The position numbers and the translations under genes were made by a program. Positions 7,973 through 19,295 of a DNA stretch of 64,000 nt are shown piece by piece. The number at the start of each line of letters is the position of its first letter. The stretch's first letter is position 1. Source of the DNA: Aeromonas allosaccharophila (GTDB lineage: Bacteria > Pseudomonadota > Gammaproteobacteria > Enterobacterales > Aeromonadaceae); the NCBI RefSeq assembly GCF_000819685.1, contig NZ_CDBR01000053.1:1-64000 (forward strand), given 5' to 3'. The notes beneath the pieces are model-generated. The model was not told where the DNA came from and did not search any database. It saw only the letters and a program-made list of their open reading frames with translations.

Positions 7973-9637
7973 TCAGCGGCGCAGCAGCTCGCGGGCATTG
8001 GCCAGGGTGTTGTCGGTGATCTGGTCGCCACCGAGCAGCCGTGCCAGCTCGTTGAGACGGGCATTCTGGTCGAGCGCATCCATCCGGGTTTCGGTGGTTT
8101 TGCCGTCGGTATGCTTGCTCACCACCATATGCTGGTGGCCGTTGCCTGCCACCTGCGGCAAGTGAGTGACCACCATCACCTGAGTGGACTCCCCGAGCTG
8201 GCGCAGCAGGCGACCTACCACGGCGGCAGTCGGGCCGCTGATCCCCACATCCACCTCATCGAAAATCAGGGTCGGGGTGGAGATCTTGCGGGCACTGATC
8301 ACCACGATGGCAAGGCTGATACGCGACAGTTCCCCCCCTGACGCTACCTTGCCAAGTGGCTGAATGGGTTGGCCCGGGTTGGTGGTGACCATGAATTCCA
8401 CCCGATCTATACCCAGTGGGGAGAGGCTGCTCTGGGCATCGGGGCGTACCTCGATGGCAAAACGGCCATCGGGCATTGCCAACTCGTGCATGCTGCTAGT
8501 TACCTTGGCGCCCAGCTCCTGGGCGTAACGCTGACGGCTCTGGCTCAGGGCTTCGGCAGCCTGGACAAAAGCCTGACGGGCCTCGGCCAGCTCATCTTCC
8601 ATCCCCTCTAACCGCTCCTCGTCGGAGTTGAGGCGGGCGAGATCGGAGGCCAGCTCCTGATGGTGCTGGGCCAGATCTGCTGGTTTGACGTGGTGCTTGC
8701 GGGCCAGATTGATCGCCTTGGAGAGGCGGGCCTCCAGCTCGTTGAAGCGTTCGGGATCCAGCTCCAGCTGATCGAGGTAGCTGCGAAGTTCGCTGTGGCT
8801 CTCCTGTACCCCGATCAGGGCTTCGTTCAGCATCTCCAGTACCGGGGTGAGGCGGCTGTCCATGGCGACCAGTCCTTCGGCTCTGTCTACTGCCACTTGC
8901 AGCAGACCGGCGATGGTGGTCTCTTCGTTGTCATAAAGCAGATCGAGACAACTGCCGCACTCTTGCATCAGATCAGTGCCGTTGGCGAGACGCTGGTGCT
9001 CCTCTTCTATCTGCTCGAACTCCCCCGGCTGCAGGGCAAATTCATCGAGCTCCTGCACCTGATATTCGATGAGCTGGCGGCGGGCTTCCCGCTGTTGCTG
9101 CTCGGCTTTGAGCCGGTTCAGCTCGTTTTGCAGCTGGCGCCACAGTTGATAATGCTGGCGCACTTCATTGAGCAGCAGATGGTGACCGGCATAACCGTCG
9201 AGCAGGGCGAGCTGGTAATCAGGCTTGAGTAACATCTGATGAGCATGCTGGCCATGGACGTTGACCAGCTGTTGGCCCAGATGCTTGAGCTGGGTAAGGG
9301 GGACGGGCACGCCGTTGATATAGCTGCGTGAGCGCCCCTCGGCGGAGATGACTCGCCGGACGATACACTCACCTTCGTTTTCCAGTTCGTTGGTGGCGAG
9401 CCAGGCGCGGGCGGCCGGGTTGTTGTCCAGCAAGAAGCGGGCGCTGACCTCGCTTTTGTCGCTATCGGGTCGCACCATGCCGGCTTCGGCCCGCTCTCCG
9501 AGGCAGAGACCGAGAGCGTCGATGGCGATGGATTTACCGGCGCCGGTCTCACCGGTGATGCAGGTCATGCCCGGTTGCAGATCGAGTTCGAGAAACTTGA
9601 CGATGGCGAAGTTGTTGACGGTCAGCTGGGTCAGCAT
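7973..9637 (-). CDS. recN: DNA repair protein RecN (SMC-like ATPase)
   Basis: This 554-residue protein (E. coli RecN has 553) acts in recombinational repair of double-strand breaks. Walker A GETGAGKS is at residues 29-36 and VNVHGQHAHQ near 124-133. Two long coiled-coil arms occupy about residues 155-215 and 280-380. Near the C-terminus are the ABC signature ASGGELSR and Walker B LIFDEVDVGISG. Two LexA boxes lie directly upstream, so expression should be SOS-induced. In E. coli recN follows nadK; here an unrelated glycosidase/LysR pair separates them. Confidence 0.98.
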   Translation of the reverse strand: MLTQLTVNNFAIVKFLELDLQPGMTCITGETGAGKSIAIDALGLCLGERAEAGMVRPDSDKSEVSARFLLDNNPAARAWLATNELENEGECIVRRVISAEGRSRSYINGVPVPLTQLKHLGQQLVNVHGQHAHQMLLKPDYQLALLDGYAGHHLLLNEVRQHYQLWRQLQNELNRLKAEQQQREARRQLIEYQVQELDEFALQPGEFEQIEEEHQRLANGTDLMQECGSCLDLLYDNEETTIAGLLQVAVDRAEGLVAMDSRLTPVLEMLNEALIGVQESHSELRSYLDQLELDPERFNELEARLSKAINLARKHHVKPADLAQHHQELASDLARLNSDEERLEGMEDELAEARQAFVQAAEALSQSRQRYAQELGAKVTSSMHELAMPDGRFAIEVRPDAQSSLSPLGIDRVEFMVTTNPGQPIQPLGKVASGGELSRISLAIVVISARKISTPTLIFDEVDVGISGPTAAVVGRLLRQLGESTQVMVVTHLPQVAGNGHQHMVVSKHTDGKTTETRMDALDQNARLNELARLLGGDQITDNTLANARELLRR

Positions 9638-9662
9638 GGTCTCATCCTGTATAGGTCAACAT

Positions 9663-9704
9663 TACTGTGTATGCATCCAGTATATACTGGTCTTATATAC
9701 AGTA
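9663..9704 (-). promoter_or_regulatory. Two LexA boxes controlling recN
   Basis: Two CTG-N10-CAG palindromes stand almost side by side: TACTGTGTATGCATCCAGTA at 9663-9682 and TACTGGTCTTATATACAGTA at 9685-9704, given on the plus strand. They end 25 bases before the recN start. E. coli recN also has multiple LexA sites, so strong SOS control is expected. Confidence 0.9.
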
Positions 9705-9798
9705 AAGAGGGCGCCGCCATTTTTAACGATAACGGGCCACCAGAGTGGTGACCCGCACAGGATAGTGAGGAGAGAGATTGGATACGCTGGGAACGGGA

Positions 9799-11112
9799 TC
9801 AGTGGAAGGCCGACATCAGATCCGGATGGGCGGCAATCACCTCATCCAGCGCCTGCTCCAGTCGACTACCGCTGGTGATGAGCGGGTTGAGCACCAGGGC
9901 GCGCCAGGCGGTATGGCGGTTGCCAGTGATCGCGGCCTCGATGGTGAGTTGCTCGAACTCCTTCATCAATTGCAGTAGGCGCAAGGTGTCTTGCGGGAAG
10001 GGAGCTACGTTGAGCGGGAGCGGACCCGACTTGGTGATGAGGGAGCTGACCTCCACGGCGCACTCGTCCGGCAGACCGTTGATAGCGCCGTTGTTGCGGG
10101 TGTTGACGTGCATGATGATGCGCTTGTCGTTGTGGATGGCGCTCATCAGCTTGCACGCCGCTTCCGAATAGTACTGGCCGCCGCGCCCTTCCAGCGCCTT
10201 GGGTTTCTCGGCAAGATCCGGGTTGCGATAGAGATCGAACAACTGCTGTTCAATGGCCTTGACCACTTCGCCCCGGGTCCCTTCGCCACTGGCCTCACCG
10301 AGTTCTTGCTTGAGGATATCGTCGCTCATGTAGTAGTAGCGCAGATAGGCACAGGGGATCATGCCCAGATTGGCCAGCAGATCCTTTGGCCAGGCAAAGG
10401 GGGGAATATTGCGCGGGACCAGCGGATCGGGCCCTTGCGCGAGCAGGGCGATCACCTCGCCGAGTTTATCCTTGCCCTGATGCTGGATCTGGCGCACGAA
10501 GATAAAGTGGTTGAGTCCCGCCACCTGCATGATGAACTCCTGCTCATCGCGGCTCTCCAGCAGGGTGGCGACCCCTTTTTGCATGATCACTGGCACGTTG
10601 CACAGCCCCACCGCCTTGATCTTGCTGTGGCGCAACACGGCTTCGGTCACCATGCCCGACGGATTGGTGAAGTTGAGCAGCCAGGCATCGGGGCAGAGAC
10701 GCTCCATGTCGGCGGCGATCTGCAGGGCGATGGGTATGGTCCGGCAGGCGTTGGCAAAGCCGCCAAGTCCGTTGGTCTCTTGTCCAATGAGTCCATATTT
10801 CAACGAGATCCGCTCATCGCTGATGCGGGCTTCCAGACAACCGGCGCGAAACTGGGAGCAGACGTAGTCGGCGCCGCGCAGAGCCTCTTCCCGCTCCAGC
10901 CGGGTTTCAACCCTGACCGCCAGCCCGGCCTTGGCCAGCATGCGGCGGGTGAGGGCGGCGATGATCTCCATCTTTTCGCGGCCATCGTCGATGTCGACCA
11001 GCCACAGCTCGCGCAGCGGCAGCTCGTGCTGACGCTGGATCAGCCCTTCGATCAGCTCCGGGGTATAGCTGGAGCCTGCACCGATGACCACAATCTTGAG
11101 TCCGTTTTTCAT
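9799..11112 (-). CDS. Glycoside hydrolase family 4 (6-phospho-glucosidase type)
   Basis: This 437-residue GH4 enzyme has an NAD-binding fold at its N-terminus (IVVIGAGSSYTPELIEG, residues 7-23). It also has NFTNPSG (147-153), the metal-binding Cys171 in GLCNVP and His202 in GLNHF. GH4 enzymes cleave 6-phospho-glycosides by an NAD+- and Mn2+-dependent oxidation/elimination route. The sequence resembles 6-phospho-beta-glucosidases of the CelF/LicH group, though alpha-specific members cannot be excluded. I chose the ATG at 11112, which has GAGG six bases upstream, over one four codons earlier. No PTS permease is adjacent, so the phosphorylated substrate must be imported by a transporter encoded elsewhere. 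A divergent LysR gene is the likely regulator. Confidence 0.9.
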   Translation of the reverse strand: MKNGLKIVVIGAGSSYTPELIEGLIQRQHELPLRELWLVDIDDGREKMEIIAALTRRMLAKAGLAVRVETRLEREEALRGADYVCSQFRAGCLEARISDERISLKYGLIGQETNGLGGFANACRTIPIALQIAADMERLCPDAWLLNFTNPSGMVTEAVLRHSKIKAVGLCNVPVIMQKGVATLLESRDEQEFIMQVAGLNHFIFVRQIQHQGKDKLGEVIALLAQGPDPLVPRNIPPFAWPKDLLANLGMIPCAYLRYYYMSDDILKQELGEASGEGTRGEVVKAIEQQLFDLYRNPDLAEKPKALEGRGGQYYSEAACKLMSAIHNDKRIIMHVNTRNNGAINGLPDECAVEVSSLITKSGPLPLNVAPFPQDTLRLLQLMKEFEQLTIEAAITGNRHTAWRALVLNPLITSGSRLEQALDEVIAAHPDLMSAFH

Positions 11113-11274
11113 TGTCCACCTCATGAACAGGGATAGGGTTTGATCCTATTAAAGAGGGGCTGTGGCGGGCAGACAAACGAAAAAAGGGGCGGTATGGATT
11201 AGCCTGTTTAATCCATGAGAGTGAATGGCATACTGATGGCCTGCACCGCAACGCGCGTCATCACGAGGTTATCC

Positions 11275-12207
11275 ATGCTGGTACAACAGAATACCCTGGC
11301 CCTGCTGCACACCTTCGAGAGCACGGCCCGTCACCTCAGCTTTACTCGCGCTGCCGAGGAGATGAACCTCACTCAGGGGGCCATCAGCCACCGCATTCGC
11401 CATCTGGAAGGGCTGTTGGGTTTTCGCCTGTTTATTCGCCTGACTCGTAAGCTCGAATTGACGGAGGAGGGGATGCGACTGCTGGCAACCCTGAGTCACT
11501 CTCTGCGCCAGATCAACGAGGAGATCGAAGATATCCGGGCCCAAGATCTGCGAGGGACGCTTCATGTGGGGGTTGCGCCGACGCTTGGGCTTAACTGGCT
11601 GATGCCAAGGTTGCCCCGCTTCCAGCAGCGCTGGCCCGGGTTGAACGTGATGATGAGGGTTCGGGCGGGAGCGGTGGATTTCAACGAGGAGCGAGTGGAT
11701 CTGGCGATCTATTACGGTGCGACTCGCTGCAGTGATCTGCACCGGGAGCTGCTGATGGAGGTGCGTTTGGTGCCGGTCTGCTCCCCCGCCTATGCTGAGC
11801 GGCTGGGGTTACTTGCGGATCCGTCCCGGCTGGCGGAGGCCTGTTTTATTCATGCCTCCGAATCGACCGATGTACAGCAGATCTTCTCTGAGTGGCGCCT
11901 TTGGTGCGATTGCGCAGACATGACATTGCCCTATGAACAGCGTCACTACGGCTTCAATCACTATCAGATGGCCCTACAAGCGGCGCAAGGGGGCATGGGC
12001 GTCGCTATGGGGCGAGAGGTGCTGGTTCGTAACTTGCTGGAGCAGGGCGCGCTGGTAGCGGTAGGTGGCCCGGCGGTGGCGGCCGGGCGCAATTACGAGC
12101 TGATCTCGCCGCGGGGAAATCGCGAGCGGCCGCGTTTCCGCGCCTTTAGCGACTGGCTGCGCAGTGAGGCAGCGCTCAGCCAGTCCGGCAGTGAGCTTGC
12201 CCTTTAA
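11275..12207 (+). CDS. LysR-family transcriptional regulator, DsdC-like
   Basis: This 310-residue LysR regulator has an N-terminal winged helix ([24 protein letters not shown], about residues 22-45) and a periplasmic-binding-like effector domain. The pattern of the DNA-binding domain and the C-terminal GVAMGR motif resemble E. coli DsdC, the D-serine regulator, but no dsdXA genes are nearby. The ATG at 11275 is preceded by GAGG at suitable spacing; upstream in-frame starts lack one. It is divergent from the GH4 gene with 162 bp between starts, so control of that gene is the simplest inference. Its stop overlaps the converging nadK stop by 4 bases. Confidence 0.85.
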   Translation: MLVQQNTLALLHTFESTARHLSFTRAAEEMNLTQGAISHRIRHLEGLLGFRLFIRLTRKLELTEEGMRLLATLSHSLRQINEEIEDIRAQDLRGTLHVGVAPTLGLNWLMPRLPRFQQRWPGLNVMMRVRAGAVDFNEERVDLAIYYGATRCSDLHRELLMEVRLVPVCSPAYAERLGLLADPSRLAEACFIHASESTDVQQIFSEWRLWCDCADMTLPYEQRHYGFNHYQMALQAAQGGMGVAMGREVLVRNLLEQGALVAVGGPAVAAGRNYELISPRGNRERPRFRAFSDWLRSEAALSQSGSELAL

Positions 12208-13088
12208 AACAGCTTGCTGCCCCAGCCGAGCTTGTTGCGCAGCACGTGGAAGTAGCTGTAGTCGAGGGGATGCACCAGATGAAGCTGGTGGTGGCTCTTC
12301 TTGATGAGGATCTCGTCCCCCGGGTGGACCGCCAGCGTCACCTGGCCGTCACAGCTGACCTGCATGGCATCGTCCTGATTATCCGGCGAGACCAGCAGCC
12401 GCACTTCGCTGTCGGCATCGAGCACGATGGGGCGACTGCTCAGGGTGTGCGGGAACATGGGCACCAGTGTGATGGCGTTGAGTTTGGGGGTGAGGATGGC
12501 GCCGCCCGCTGACAGGGAGTAGGCGGTGGAGCCGGTCGGAGTGGCGACAATGATGCCGTCCGAGCGCTGGCTATACATAAAGCTGCCATCGATATAGACC
12601 TCGAACTCGATCATGTGGGCGATCTTGCCTGGGTGCAGTACCGCCTCGTTGACCGCCAGATTGCTCGACTTGCGCTCGCCGTGGCGATAGACCGAGGCTT
12701 CCAGAAGGAAGCGGTGTTCGCTCTTGTAGTGGCCGGAGAGCACCTGCTCCAGCGGCAGCAGGTAATCTTGTGGCGAGAGATCGGTCAGAAAGCCGAGGTT
12801 ACCCCGGTTGACCCCGATCACTGCCACATCGAAGCGAGACAGCACCCGCGCCGCCCCCAGCATGTTGCCGTCACCGCCGACCACGATGGCGAGATCGGCC
12901 TGCTGGCCCAGTTGCACCAGATCCATCACGTTTTCATCGAGGATGCTCAGGGTCTGGGCGACCCGGCTCTCCACCAGTACCCGAAAGCCGCGGGCGGTCA
13001 GGTATTGATGCAGGCCGGTCAGCGTCTGGTTGGCCCCCTCATGGTGGGGTTTGCCAATCAGGGCGATGGTTTTGAACGGAGAATCCAT
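12204..13088 (-). CDS. nadK: NAD kinase
   Basis: This 294-residue enzyme (E. coli 292) phosphorylates NAD+ to NADP+. It carries the GGDGN motif at 71-75, the conserved NE pair in LAVNEAVLH, and [14 protein letters not shown] around residue 185. It is divergent from grpE, as in enterobacteria, with 291 bp between the starts. It converges with the LysR gene through a 4-base overlap. Confidence 0.97.
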   Translation of the reverse strand: MDSPFKTIALIGKPHHEGANQTLTGLHQYLTARGFRVLVESRVAQTLSILDENVMDLVQLGQQADLAIVVGGDGNMLGAARVLSRFDVAVIGVNRGNLGFLTDLSPQDYLLPLEQVLSGHYKSEHRFLLEASVYRHGERKSSNLAVNEAVLHPGKIAHMIEFEVYIDGSFMYSQRSDGIIVATPTGSTAYSLSAGGAILTPKLNAITLVPMFPHTLSSRPIVLDADSEVRLLVSPDNQDDAMQVSCDGQVTLAVHPGDEILIKKSHHQLHLVHPLDYSYFHVLRNKLGWGSKLF

Positions 13089-13265
13089 AGTCAGTCAGAT
13101 CTGGGATGGGTATTGCGGGCCAGTATACAGTGCTTTGCTCCGCTTGTGACGCTCTCCCGTGTGACGGGGCTGGCTATCCCCTTGAGGCTACTGGTTAAAC
13201 GGTGAGCGGTAACCCGGATAAACCGACGGTTGCGGCTATTCAGCAACCCTGATTGCCCTTTACCC

Positions 13266-13294
13266 CTTGAAAGCCGGGGATGCATCCCCATAAT
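13266..13294 (+). promoter_or_regulatory. Sigma-32 heat-shock promoter of grpE
   Basis: CTTGAAA (13266-13272) and CCCCATAAT (13286-13294) are separated by 13 bases. This closely matches the sigma-32 consensus CTTGAAA-N11-16-CCCCATNTA. It lies 85 bases upstream of grpE. Confidence 0.9.
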
Positions 13295-13379
13295 AGCGCC
13301 AACATAGTCGGTCTGTTGTCGTCCGGTCGCTCAACCAGACGTCAGGGCCCTCATAAGTAACCCCGGAATTGGAGATGTC

Positions 13380-13955
13380 ATGAACCACGAAGAGCAAAAG
13401 GTTGAAGCGATGGAGCAAGTGGAAGCCCAGCCAGTCGAGCCGACCGATGTAGACAGTGAAGTGACAGCCGAGCAGGCCCGTATTGCCGAACTGGAAGCGC
13501 AGCTGGAAACCGCCATCCAAAAAGCGGCGGAAGAGCGTGAACGCGCCCTGCGTACCGCCGCCGAGATGGAGAACCTGCGCCGTCGTACCGAGCTGGATGT
13601 GGAGAAGGCGCACAAATTCGCTCTGGAGAAGTTCGCCAATGAACTGCTGCCGGTGCTGGACAACCTTGAGCGTGCCATCGAACTGGCCGACAAGGAGAAC
13701 GAAGCCCTTAAGCCGATGATCGAAGGTGTCGAGCTGACCCTGAAATCCATGCAGAGCGGCGTGGCCAAGTTTGGTCTGGTGGCGCTCGACCCGATCAACC
13801 AGCCGTTTGACCCCAATGCCCATCAGGCGATGAGCATGGTGCCGAGTGCCGATGTGGCCCCGAACACCGTCATTGCAGTGATGCAGAAGGGCTATGACCT
13901 CAACGGTCGGGTGATCCGTCCTGCCATGGTGATGATCGCCAAAGCGGTCGACTGA
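13380..13955 (+). CDS. grpE: Nucleotide exchange factor GrpE
   Basis: This 191-residue cochaperone releases ADP from DnaK and so resets the chaperone cycle. It has an acidic N-terminal tail, a long dimerising helix (about residues 30-100) and a C-terminal beta domain. The domain holds the family signature [22 protein letters not shown] around residues 163-184. It is followed by its own terminator and then dnaK, so the two are transcribed separately though coregulated by sigma-32. Confidence 0.98.
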   Translation: MNHEEQKVEAMEQVEAQPVEPTDVDSEVTAEQARIAELEAQLETAIQKAAEERERALRTAAEMENLRRRTELDVEKAHKFALEKFANELLPVLDNLERAIELADKENEALKPMIEGVELTLKSMQSGVAKFGLVALDPINQPFDPNAHQAMSMVPSADVAPNTVIAVMQKGYDLNGRVIRPAMVMIAKAVD

Positions 13956-13973
13956 TTGGCTGTGGGGGCCCGA

Positions 13974-13999
13974 GCCCGCCCTGTGGCGGGCTTTTTGTT
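13974..13999 (+). terminator. Terminator of grpE
   Basis: GCCCGCC and GGCGGGC form a 7-bp stem with a CTGT loop, followed by TTTTTGTTT. Confidence 0.9.
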
Positions 14000-14089
14000 T
14001 CGCAGTGCAGCACCTGTTCATCTTGCCCGGTTTACGGCTCAACGTGACCGCGCAACCATGACAAAGGGTGTGGTTTTTTAGGGTTGGGG

Positions 14090-14118
14090 CTTGAAGCTGC
14101 GTCTGGCGACCCCATATA
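14090..14118 (+). promoter_or_regulatory. Sigma-32 promoter P1 of dnaK
   Basis: CTTGAAG (14090-14096) and CCCCATATA (14110-14118) are separated by 13 bases, a near-perfect sigma-32 promoter. Confidence 0.9.
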
Positions 14119-14160
14119 GGTAGCAAGGCCGCGGCGGCACAAAAAATTTGATGCCGGGAG

Positions 14161-14190
14161 CTTGAAAGCCAGATTGGCAGCCCCCACCTA
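14161..14190 (+). promoter_or_regulatory. Sigma-32 promoter P2 of dnaK
   Basis: CTTGAAA (14161-14167) is followed after 14 bases by CCCCACCTA (14182-14190), with one mismatch in the -10 box. With P1 it gives dnaK tandem heat-shock promoters 71 bp apart. Confidence 0.75.
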
Positions 14191-14252
14191 GCCGTTAACG
14201 CATTAAGGCGAGTTCCTCGCCAGTTTATTCAAAGTATTTGGAGATTCGTCAA

Positions 14253-16181
14253 ATGGGTAAAATCATCGGTATTGACCTGGGTACTACCAACTCCTGCGTC
14301 GCTATTCTGGATGGCGACACTGCTCGCGTGATCGAGAACGCAGAAGGCGATCGTACTACTCCGTCCATCATTGCCTATGCCGATGATGGCGAGATCCTGG
14401 TTGGTCAGCCGGCCAAGCGTCAGGCCATCACCAACCCGAAAAATACCCTGTTCGCCATCAAGCGTCTGATCGGTCGTCGTTTTGAAGATGAAGAAGTGCA
14501 GCGTGACCTGAAAATCATGCCGTACGCCATCGCCAAAGCTGACAACGGCGACGCCTGGGTTGAAGTGAAGGGCAAGAAAATGGCACCGCCGCAGATCTCT
14601 GCCGAAGTGCTGAAAAAGATGAAGAAGACCGCCGAAGACTACCTGGGCGAGCCGGTAACCGAAGCCGTTATCACTGTTCCTGCCTACTTCAACGACGCCC
14701 AGCGTCAGGCTACCAAGGATGCCGGTCGCATCGCCGGTCTGGATGTAAAACGCATCATCAACGAACCGACTGCAGCGGCTTTCGCCTACGGCGTGAACAA
14801 GGTTAAGGGCGAGCGCAAGGTTGCCGTATATGACCTGGGTGGCGGTACTTTCGATATCTCCATCATCGAGATCGACGAAGTGGAAGGCGAAACCACCTTC
14901 GAAGTACTGGCGACCAACGGTAACACCCACCTGGGTGGTGAAGACTTCGACAACCGCGTCATCAACTATCTGGTAGACGAGTTCAAGCGTGAGCAGGGCA
15001 TCGACCTGCGTAACGACCAGCTGGCTCTGCAGCGTCTGAAAGATGCCGCCGAGAAAGCCAAGATCGAGCTCTCTTCTGCCCAGCAGACCGACGTCAACCT
15101 GCCGTACATCACTGCAGATGCCACCGGTCCGAAGCACATGAACATCAAGGTGACCCGCGCCAAGCTGGAATCTCTGGTGGAAGACATGGTGAAGGACTCT
15201 CTGGAGCCGGTTCGTGTCGCCCTGAAAGACTCCGGTCTGGCAGTTGGCGAGATCGACGACGTGATCCTGGTTGGTGGTCAGACCCGTATGCCGCTGGTTC
15301 AGAAGACCGTTGCCGAGTTCTTTGGCAAAGAGCCGCGTAAAGACGTCAACCCGGACGAAGCCGTGGCCATGGGTGCTGCCATCCAGGGCGCCGTACTGTC
15401 CGGTGACAAGACCGACGTACTGCTGCTGGACGTTACCCCGCTCTCCCTGGGTATCGAAACCATGGGTAGCGTGATGACTGCGCTGATCGAGAAGAACACC
15501 ACCATCCCGACCAAGAAGTCCCAGGTGTTCTCCACTGCCGAAGACAACCAGTCTGCCGTGACCATTCACGTGCTGCAGGGTGAGCGCAAGCGTGCCAGCG
15601 ACAACAAGTCTCTCGGCCAGTTCAACCTGGAAGGCATCCGTCCGGCACCGCGTGGTCTGCCGCAGATCGAAGTGACCTTCGACATCGATGCCAACGGTAT
15701 CCTGCACGTCTCTGCGAAAGACAAAGAGACCAACAAAGAGCAGAAGATCACCATCCAGGCCTCCTCTGGTCTGTCTGATGACGAGATCGAGCGCATGGTA
15801 CGCGAAGCCGAAGCCAACGCGGCCGAGGACAAGAAGTTTGAAGAGCTGGTACAGGCTCGCAACCAGGCTGATGGTCTGGTCCACTCCGTACGCAAGCAGA
15901 TCACCGAAGCCGGTGAAGCCCTGCCTGCCGACGACAAGACCAAGATCGAAGCCGCTCTGAGCGAGCTGGAAGTTGCCATCAAGGGTGACGACAAGGCTGC
16001 TATCGAAGCCAAACAGCAGGCTCTGCTGGAAGCGTCCCAGAAGCTGATGGAAATTGCCCAGCAGCAGGCTCAGGCCCAGGGTGCAGCCGGTGCTGATGCC
16101 GGTCAGTCCTCCTCTTCTGCCAAGGCTGACGACGACGTAGTCGACGCCGAGTTCGAAGAAGTGAAAGACGACAAGAAGTAA
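14253..16181 (+). CDS. dnaK: Chaperone DnaK (Hsp70)
   Basis: This 642-residue Hsp70 has an N-terminal ATPase domain opening with [12 protein letters not shown], the phosphate-binding [15 protein letters not shown] and the adenosine-binding VGGQTRMP. The interdomain linker [13 protein letters not shown] precedes the substrate-binding beta domain and helical lid. The tail ends EEVKDDKK, as in enterobacterial DnaK. It folds and refolds proteins with DnaJ and GrpE and also restrains sigma-32. The ATG at 14253 has GGAG nine bases upstream and matches the family N-terminus. A frame extending five codons further upstream lacks a good start. Confidence 0.99.
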   Translation: MGKIIGIDLGTTNSCVAILDGDTARVIENAEGDRTTPSIIAYADDGEILVGQPAKRQAITNPKNTLFAIKRLIGRRFEDEEVQRDLKIMPYAIAKADNGDAWVEVKGKKMAPPQISAEVLKKMKKTAEDYLGEPVTEAVITVPAYFNDAQRQATKDAGRIAGLDVKRIINEPTAAAFAYGVNKVKGERKVAVYDLGGGTFDISIIEIDEVEGETTFEVLATNGNTHLGGEDFDNRVINYLVDEFKREQGIDLRNDQLALQRLKDAAEKAKIELSSAQQTDVNLPYITADATGPKHMNIKVTRAKLESLVEDMVKDSLEPVRVALKDSGLAVGEIDDVILVGGQTRMPLVQKTVAEFFGKEPRKDVNPDEAVAMGAAIQGAVLSGDKTDVLLLDVTPLSLGIETMGSVMTALIEKNTTIPTKKSQVFSTAEDNQSAVTIHVLQGERKRASDNKSLGQFNLEGIRPAPRGLPQIEVTFDIDANGILHVSAKDKETNKEQKITIQASSGLSDDEIERMVREAEANAAEDKKFEELVQARNQADGLVHSVRKQITEAGEALPADDKTKIEAALSELEVAIKGDDKAAIEAKQQALLEASQKLMEIAQQQAQAQGAAGADAGQSSSSAKADDDVVDAEFEEVKDDKK

Positions 16182-16191
16182 GCCCTACCCA

Positions 16192-16261
16192 GATGGGCGA
16201 AGTCCGCTTCGCCCATCGGCTTGGTCAATGAATTCACGGGCGTTGGGTAACCAACGCCCGT
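16192..16261 (+). other. Two strong hairpins between dnaK and dnaJ
   Basis: The 101-bp gap holds two perfect 11-bp stems with 4-base loops: GATGGGCGAAG / CTTCGCCCATC (16192-16217) and ACGGGCGTTGG / CCAACGCCCGT (16236-16261). Neither has a T tract, so they are unlikely to be classical terminators. They may set the DnaK:DnaJ ratio by mRNA processing, 3'-end protection or partial attenuation. Confidence 0.8.
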
Positions 16262-16282
16262 CTGCGTAACCACAGGATGAGT

Positions 16283-17425
16283 ATGTCGAAGCGCGATTTC
16301 TACGAAGTACTGGGTGTGGCGAAAGATGCCGACGATCGCGAGATCAAGAAGGCGTACAAGCGCCTGGCCATGAAGTATCACCCGGATCGTAATCAGGGTG
16401 ATGCCGCATCCGAAGAGAAGTTCAAAGAGGTCAAGGAAGCCTACGAGGTCCTGACCGATGCCAACCTGCGTGCCCGTTACGACCAGTATGGCCATGCCGG
16501 TGTCGACCCGAGCCAGGGGGGCGGTGGCCACGGTGGCTTTGGCGGCGGTGCCGACTTCGCCGACATGTTTGGTGACGTATTCGGTGACATCTTCGGCGGT
16601 GGCCGTGGTGGTGCCCGTCGTGGCCCGGCCCGTGGCTCCGACCTGCGTTACACCATGGAGCTGACGCTGGAAGAGGCGGTACGCGGGGTCTCCAAGGAGA
16701 TCAAGGTGCCGACCCTGGTTCACTGTGAAGTCTGTAACGGCTCCGGTGCCCACACCGGCAGCAGTGCCCAGACTTGCCCGACCTGCCACGGCTCCGGCCA
16801 GGTGCAGATGCGTCAGGGCTTCTTCGCGGTACAGCAGGCATGTCCGCACTGTCACGGCCGCGGCAAGATCATCAAGGATCCGTGCCGCAAGTGCCACGGT
16901 GAAGGTCGCTACCAGCGCACCAAGACCCTGTCGGTAAAAATTCCGGCGGGCGTCGATACCGGCGATCGCATCCGTCTCTCCGGCGAAGGGGAGGCAGGGG
17001 AAGCAGGGGCTCCGGCAGGGGATCTCTACGTACAGGTGCACGTCAAAGAGCACGAGATCTTCGTGCGTGACGGCAACAACCTTTACTGCGAAGTGCCCAT
17101 CAGCTTCACCGCAGCTGCGCTGGGTGGCGAGATTGAAGTGCCGACCCTGGATGGCCGCGTCAAGCTCAAGGTCACTCCGGAGACCCAGACCGGCAAGATG
17201 TTCCGCATGCGCGGCAAGGGCGTGAAGTCAGTGCGCTCCGGTCAGGTAGGGGATCTGATGTGCAAGGTGGTGATCGAGACGCCGGTCAACCTCACCGAGC
17301 AGCAGAAAGAGCTGTTGCGCCAGCTGGACGAGTCGTTCAGCGGTGCCGCTGCCAAGACCCACAAGCCGAAATCGGAAGGCTTCTTCGAAGGGGTGAAACG
17401 CTTCTTCGACGATCTGACCAGCTGA
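16283..17425 (+). CDS. dnaJ: Chaperone DnaJ (Hsp40)
   Basis: This 380-residue type I Hsp40 has a J domain with HPD at residues 33-35, which triggers DnaK ATP hydrolysis. A Gly/Phe-rich linker follows (about residues 68-110). The zinc-binding domain has four CxxCxGxG repeats ([32 protein letters not shown]). C-terminal substrate-binding domains complete it. I prefer the ATG at 16283, with AGGA about six bases upstream, to the one at 16277; the residues that follow match the family start. Confidence 0.98.
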   Translation: MSKRDFYEVLGVAKDADDREIKKAYKRLAMKYHPDRNQGDAASEEKFKEVKEAYEVLTDANLRARYDQYGHAGVDPSQGGGGHGGFGGGADFADMFGDVFGDIFGGGRGGARRGPARGSDLRYTMELTLEEAVRGVSKEIKVPTLVHCEVCNGSGAHTGSSAQTCPTCHGSGQVQMRQGFFAVQQACPHCHGRGKIIKDPCRKCHGEGRYQRTKTLSVKIPAGVDTGDRIRLSGEGEAGEAGAPAGDLYVQVHVKEHEIFVRDGNNLYCEVPISFTAAALGGEIEVPTLDGRVKLKVTPETQTGKMFRMRGKGVKSVRSGQVGDLMCKVVIETPVNLTEQQKELLRQLDESFSGAAAKTHKPKSEGFFEGVKRFFDDLTS

Positions 17426-17445
17426 TTTCAGCGACCCGAATAAAC

Positions 17446-17474
17446 AGAGCCGGCCTTGTGCCGGCTCTTTTTTT
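17446..17474 (+). terminator. Terminator of dnaJ
   Basis: AGAGCCGGC and GCCGGCTCT form a 9-bp stem with a 5-base loop, followed by seven or more T. Confidence 0.95.
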
Positions 17475-17561
17475 GCCCGCCGTTTAGCCAGGAGCCGCCC
17501 TATTGAGTGGATCCTGATGAGGGATCCTCCTCACAACTCCCGCCAATTCCTGCTGTACAAA

Positions 17562-17577
17562 TGTTATCCCGCTCACA
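17562..17577 (+). promoter_or_regulatory. Putative CRP site upstream of scrY
   Basis: TGTTA-N6-TCACA matches nine of ten positions of the CRP consensus TGTGA-N6-TCACA. It lies directly upstream of the two ScrR-like operators, which fits catabolite-controlled sucrose use. Confidence 0.55.
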
Positions 17578-17582
17578 CTGTT

Positions 17583-17629
17583 GCTGAAACGGTTTAGTTG
17601 CTGTATTGAGTTGGCTAAAGCGGTTTAGC
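17583..17629 (+). promoter_or_regulatory. Two ScrR-type operators in front of scrY
   Basis: Two related LacI-family palindromes occur: GCTGAAACGGTTTAGT (17583-17598) and GCTAAAGCGGTTTAGC (17614-17629). Their centres are 31 bp apart, close to three helical turns, which would allow cooperative binding. A third copy stands before scrK. Assignment to the adjacent LacI-type ScrR is inference from location and symmetry. Confidence 0.8.
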
Positions 17630-17677
17630 TATGCTCCGTCTGTCGATAACAACAGCGCCCGTCCGGGCCACAGATGA

Positions 17678-19180
<1,503 letters not shown>

Positions 19181-19231
19181 TTCGTTATCCCGATCACAAA
19201 AATGGCAGCCGGTGCCGAGATCTGTTGGTTG

Positions 19232-19247
19232 GCTAAAACGGTTTAGC
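19232..19247 (+). promoter_or_regulatory. ScrR-type operator in front of scrK
   Basis: GCTAAAACGGTTTAGC is a near-perfect palindrome that differs by only one base from the operator at 17614. Its place between scrY and scrK implies a second regulated promoter for scrKABR. Confidence 0.8.
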
Positions 19248-19295
19248 TGATAATGCCAGCCAACAGAACAGAGTTCGGGTTTGACCGAGGATCCG

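Noticed and set aside
7788..8165. Frame starting in the heptamer array, with repeated AIGYWLL
   Set aside because: The peptide repeat is only the translation of the 7-bp unit, and the rest is antisense to recN. No ribosome site.
13260..14126. 288-residue frame antisense to grpE
   Set aside because: It overlaps grpE fully and crosses its promoter and terminator; His/Gln/Leu-rich composition is a shadow pattern.
14229..15884. 551-residue frame antisense to dnaK
   Set aside because: The long open antisense frame results from strongly biased dnaK codon use; there is no family likeness.
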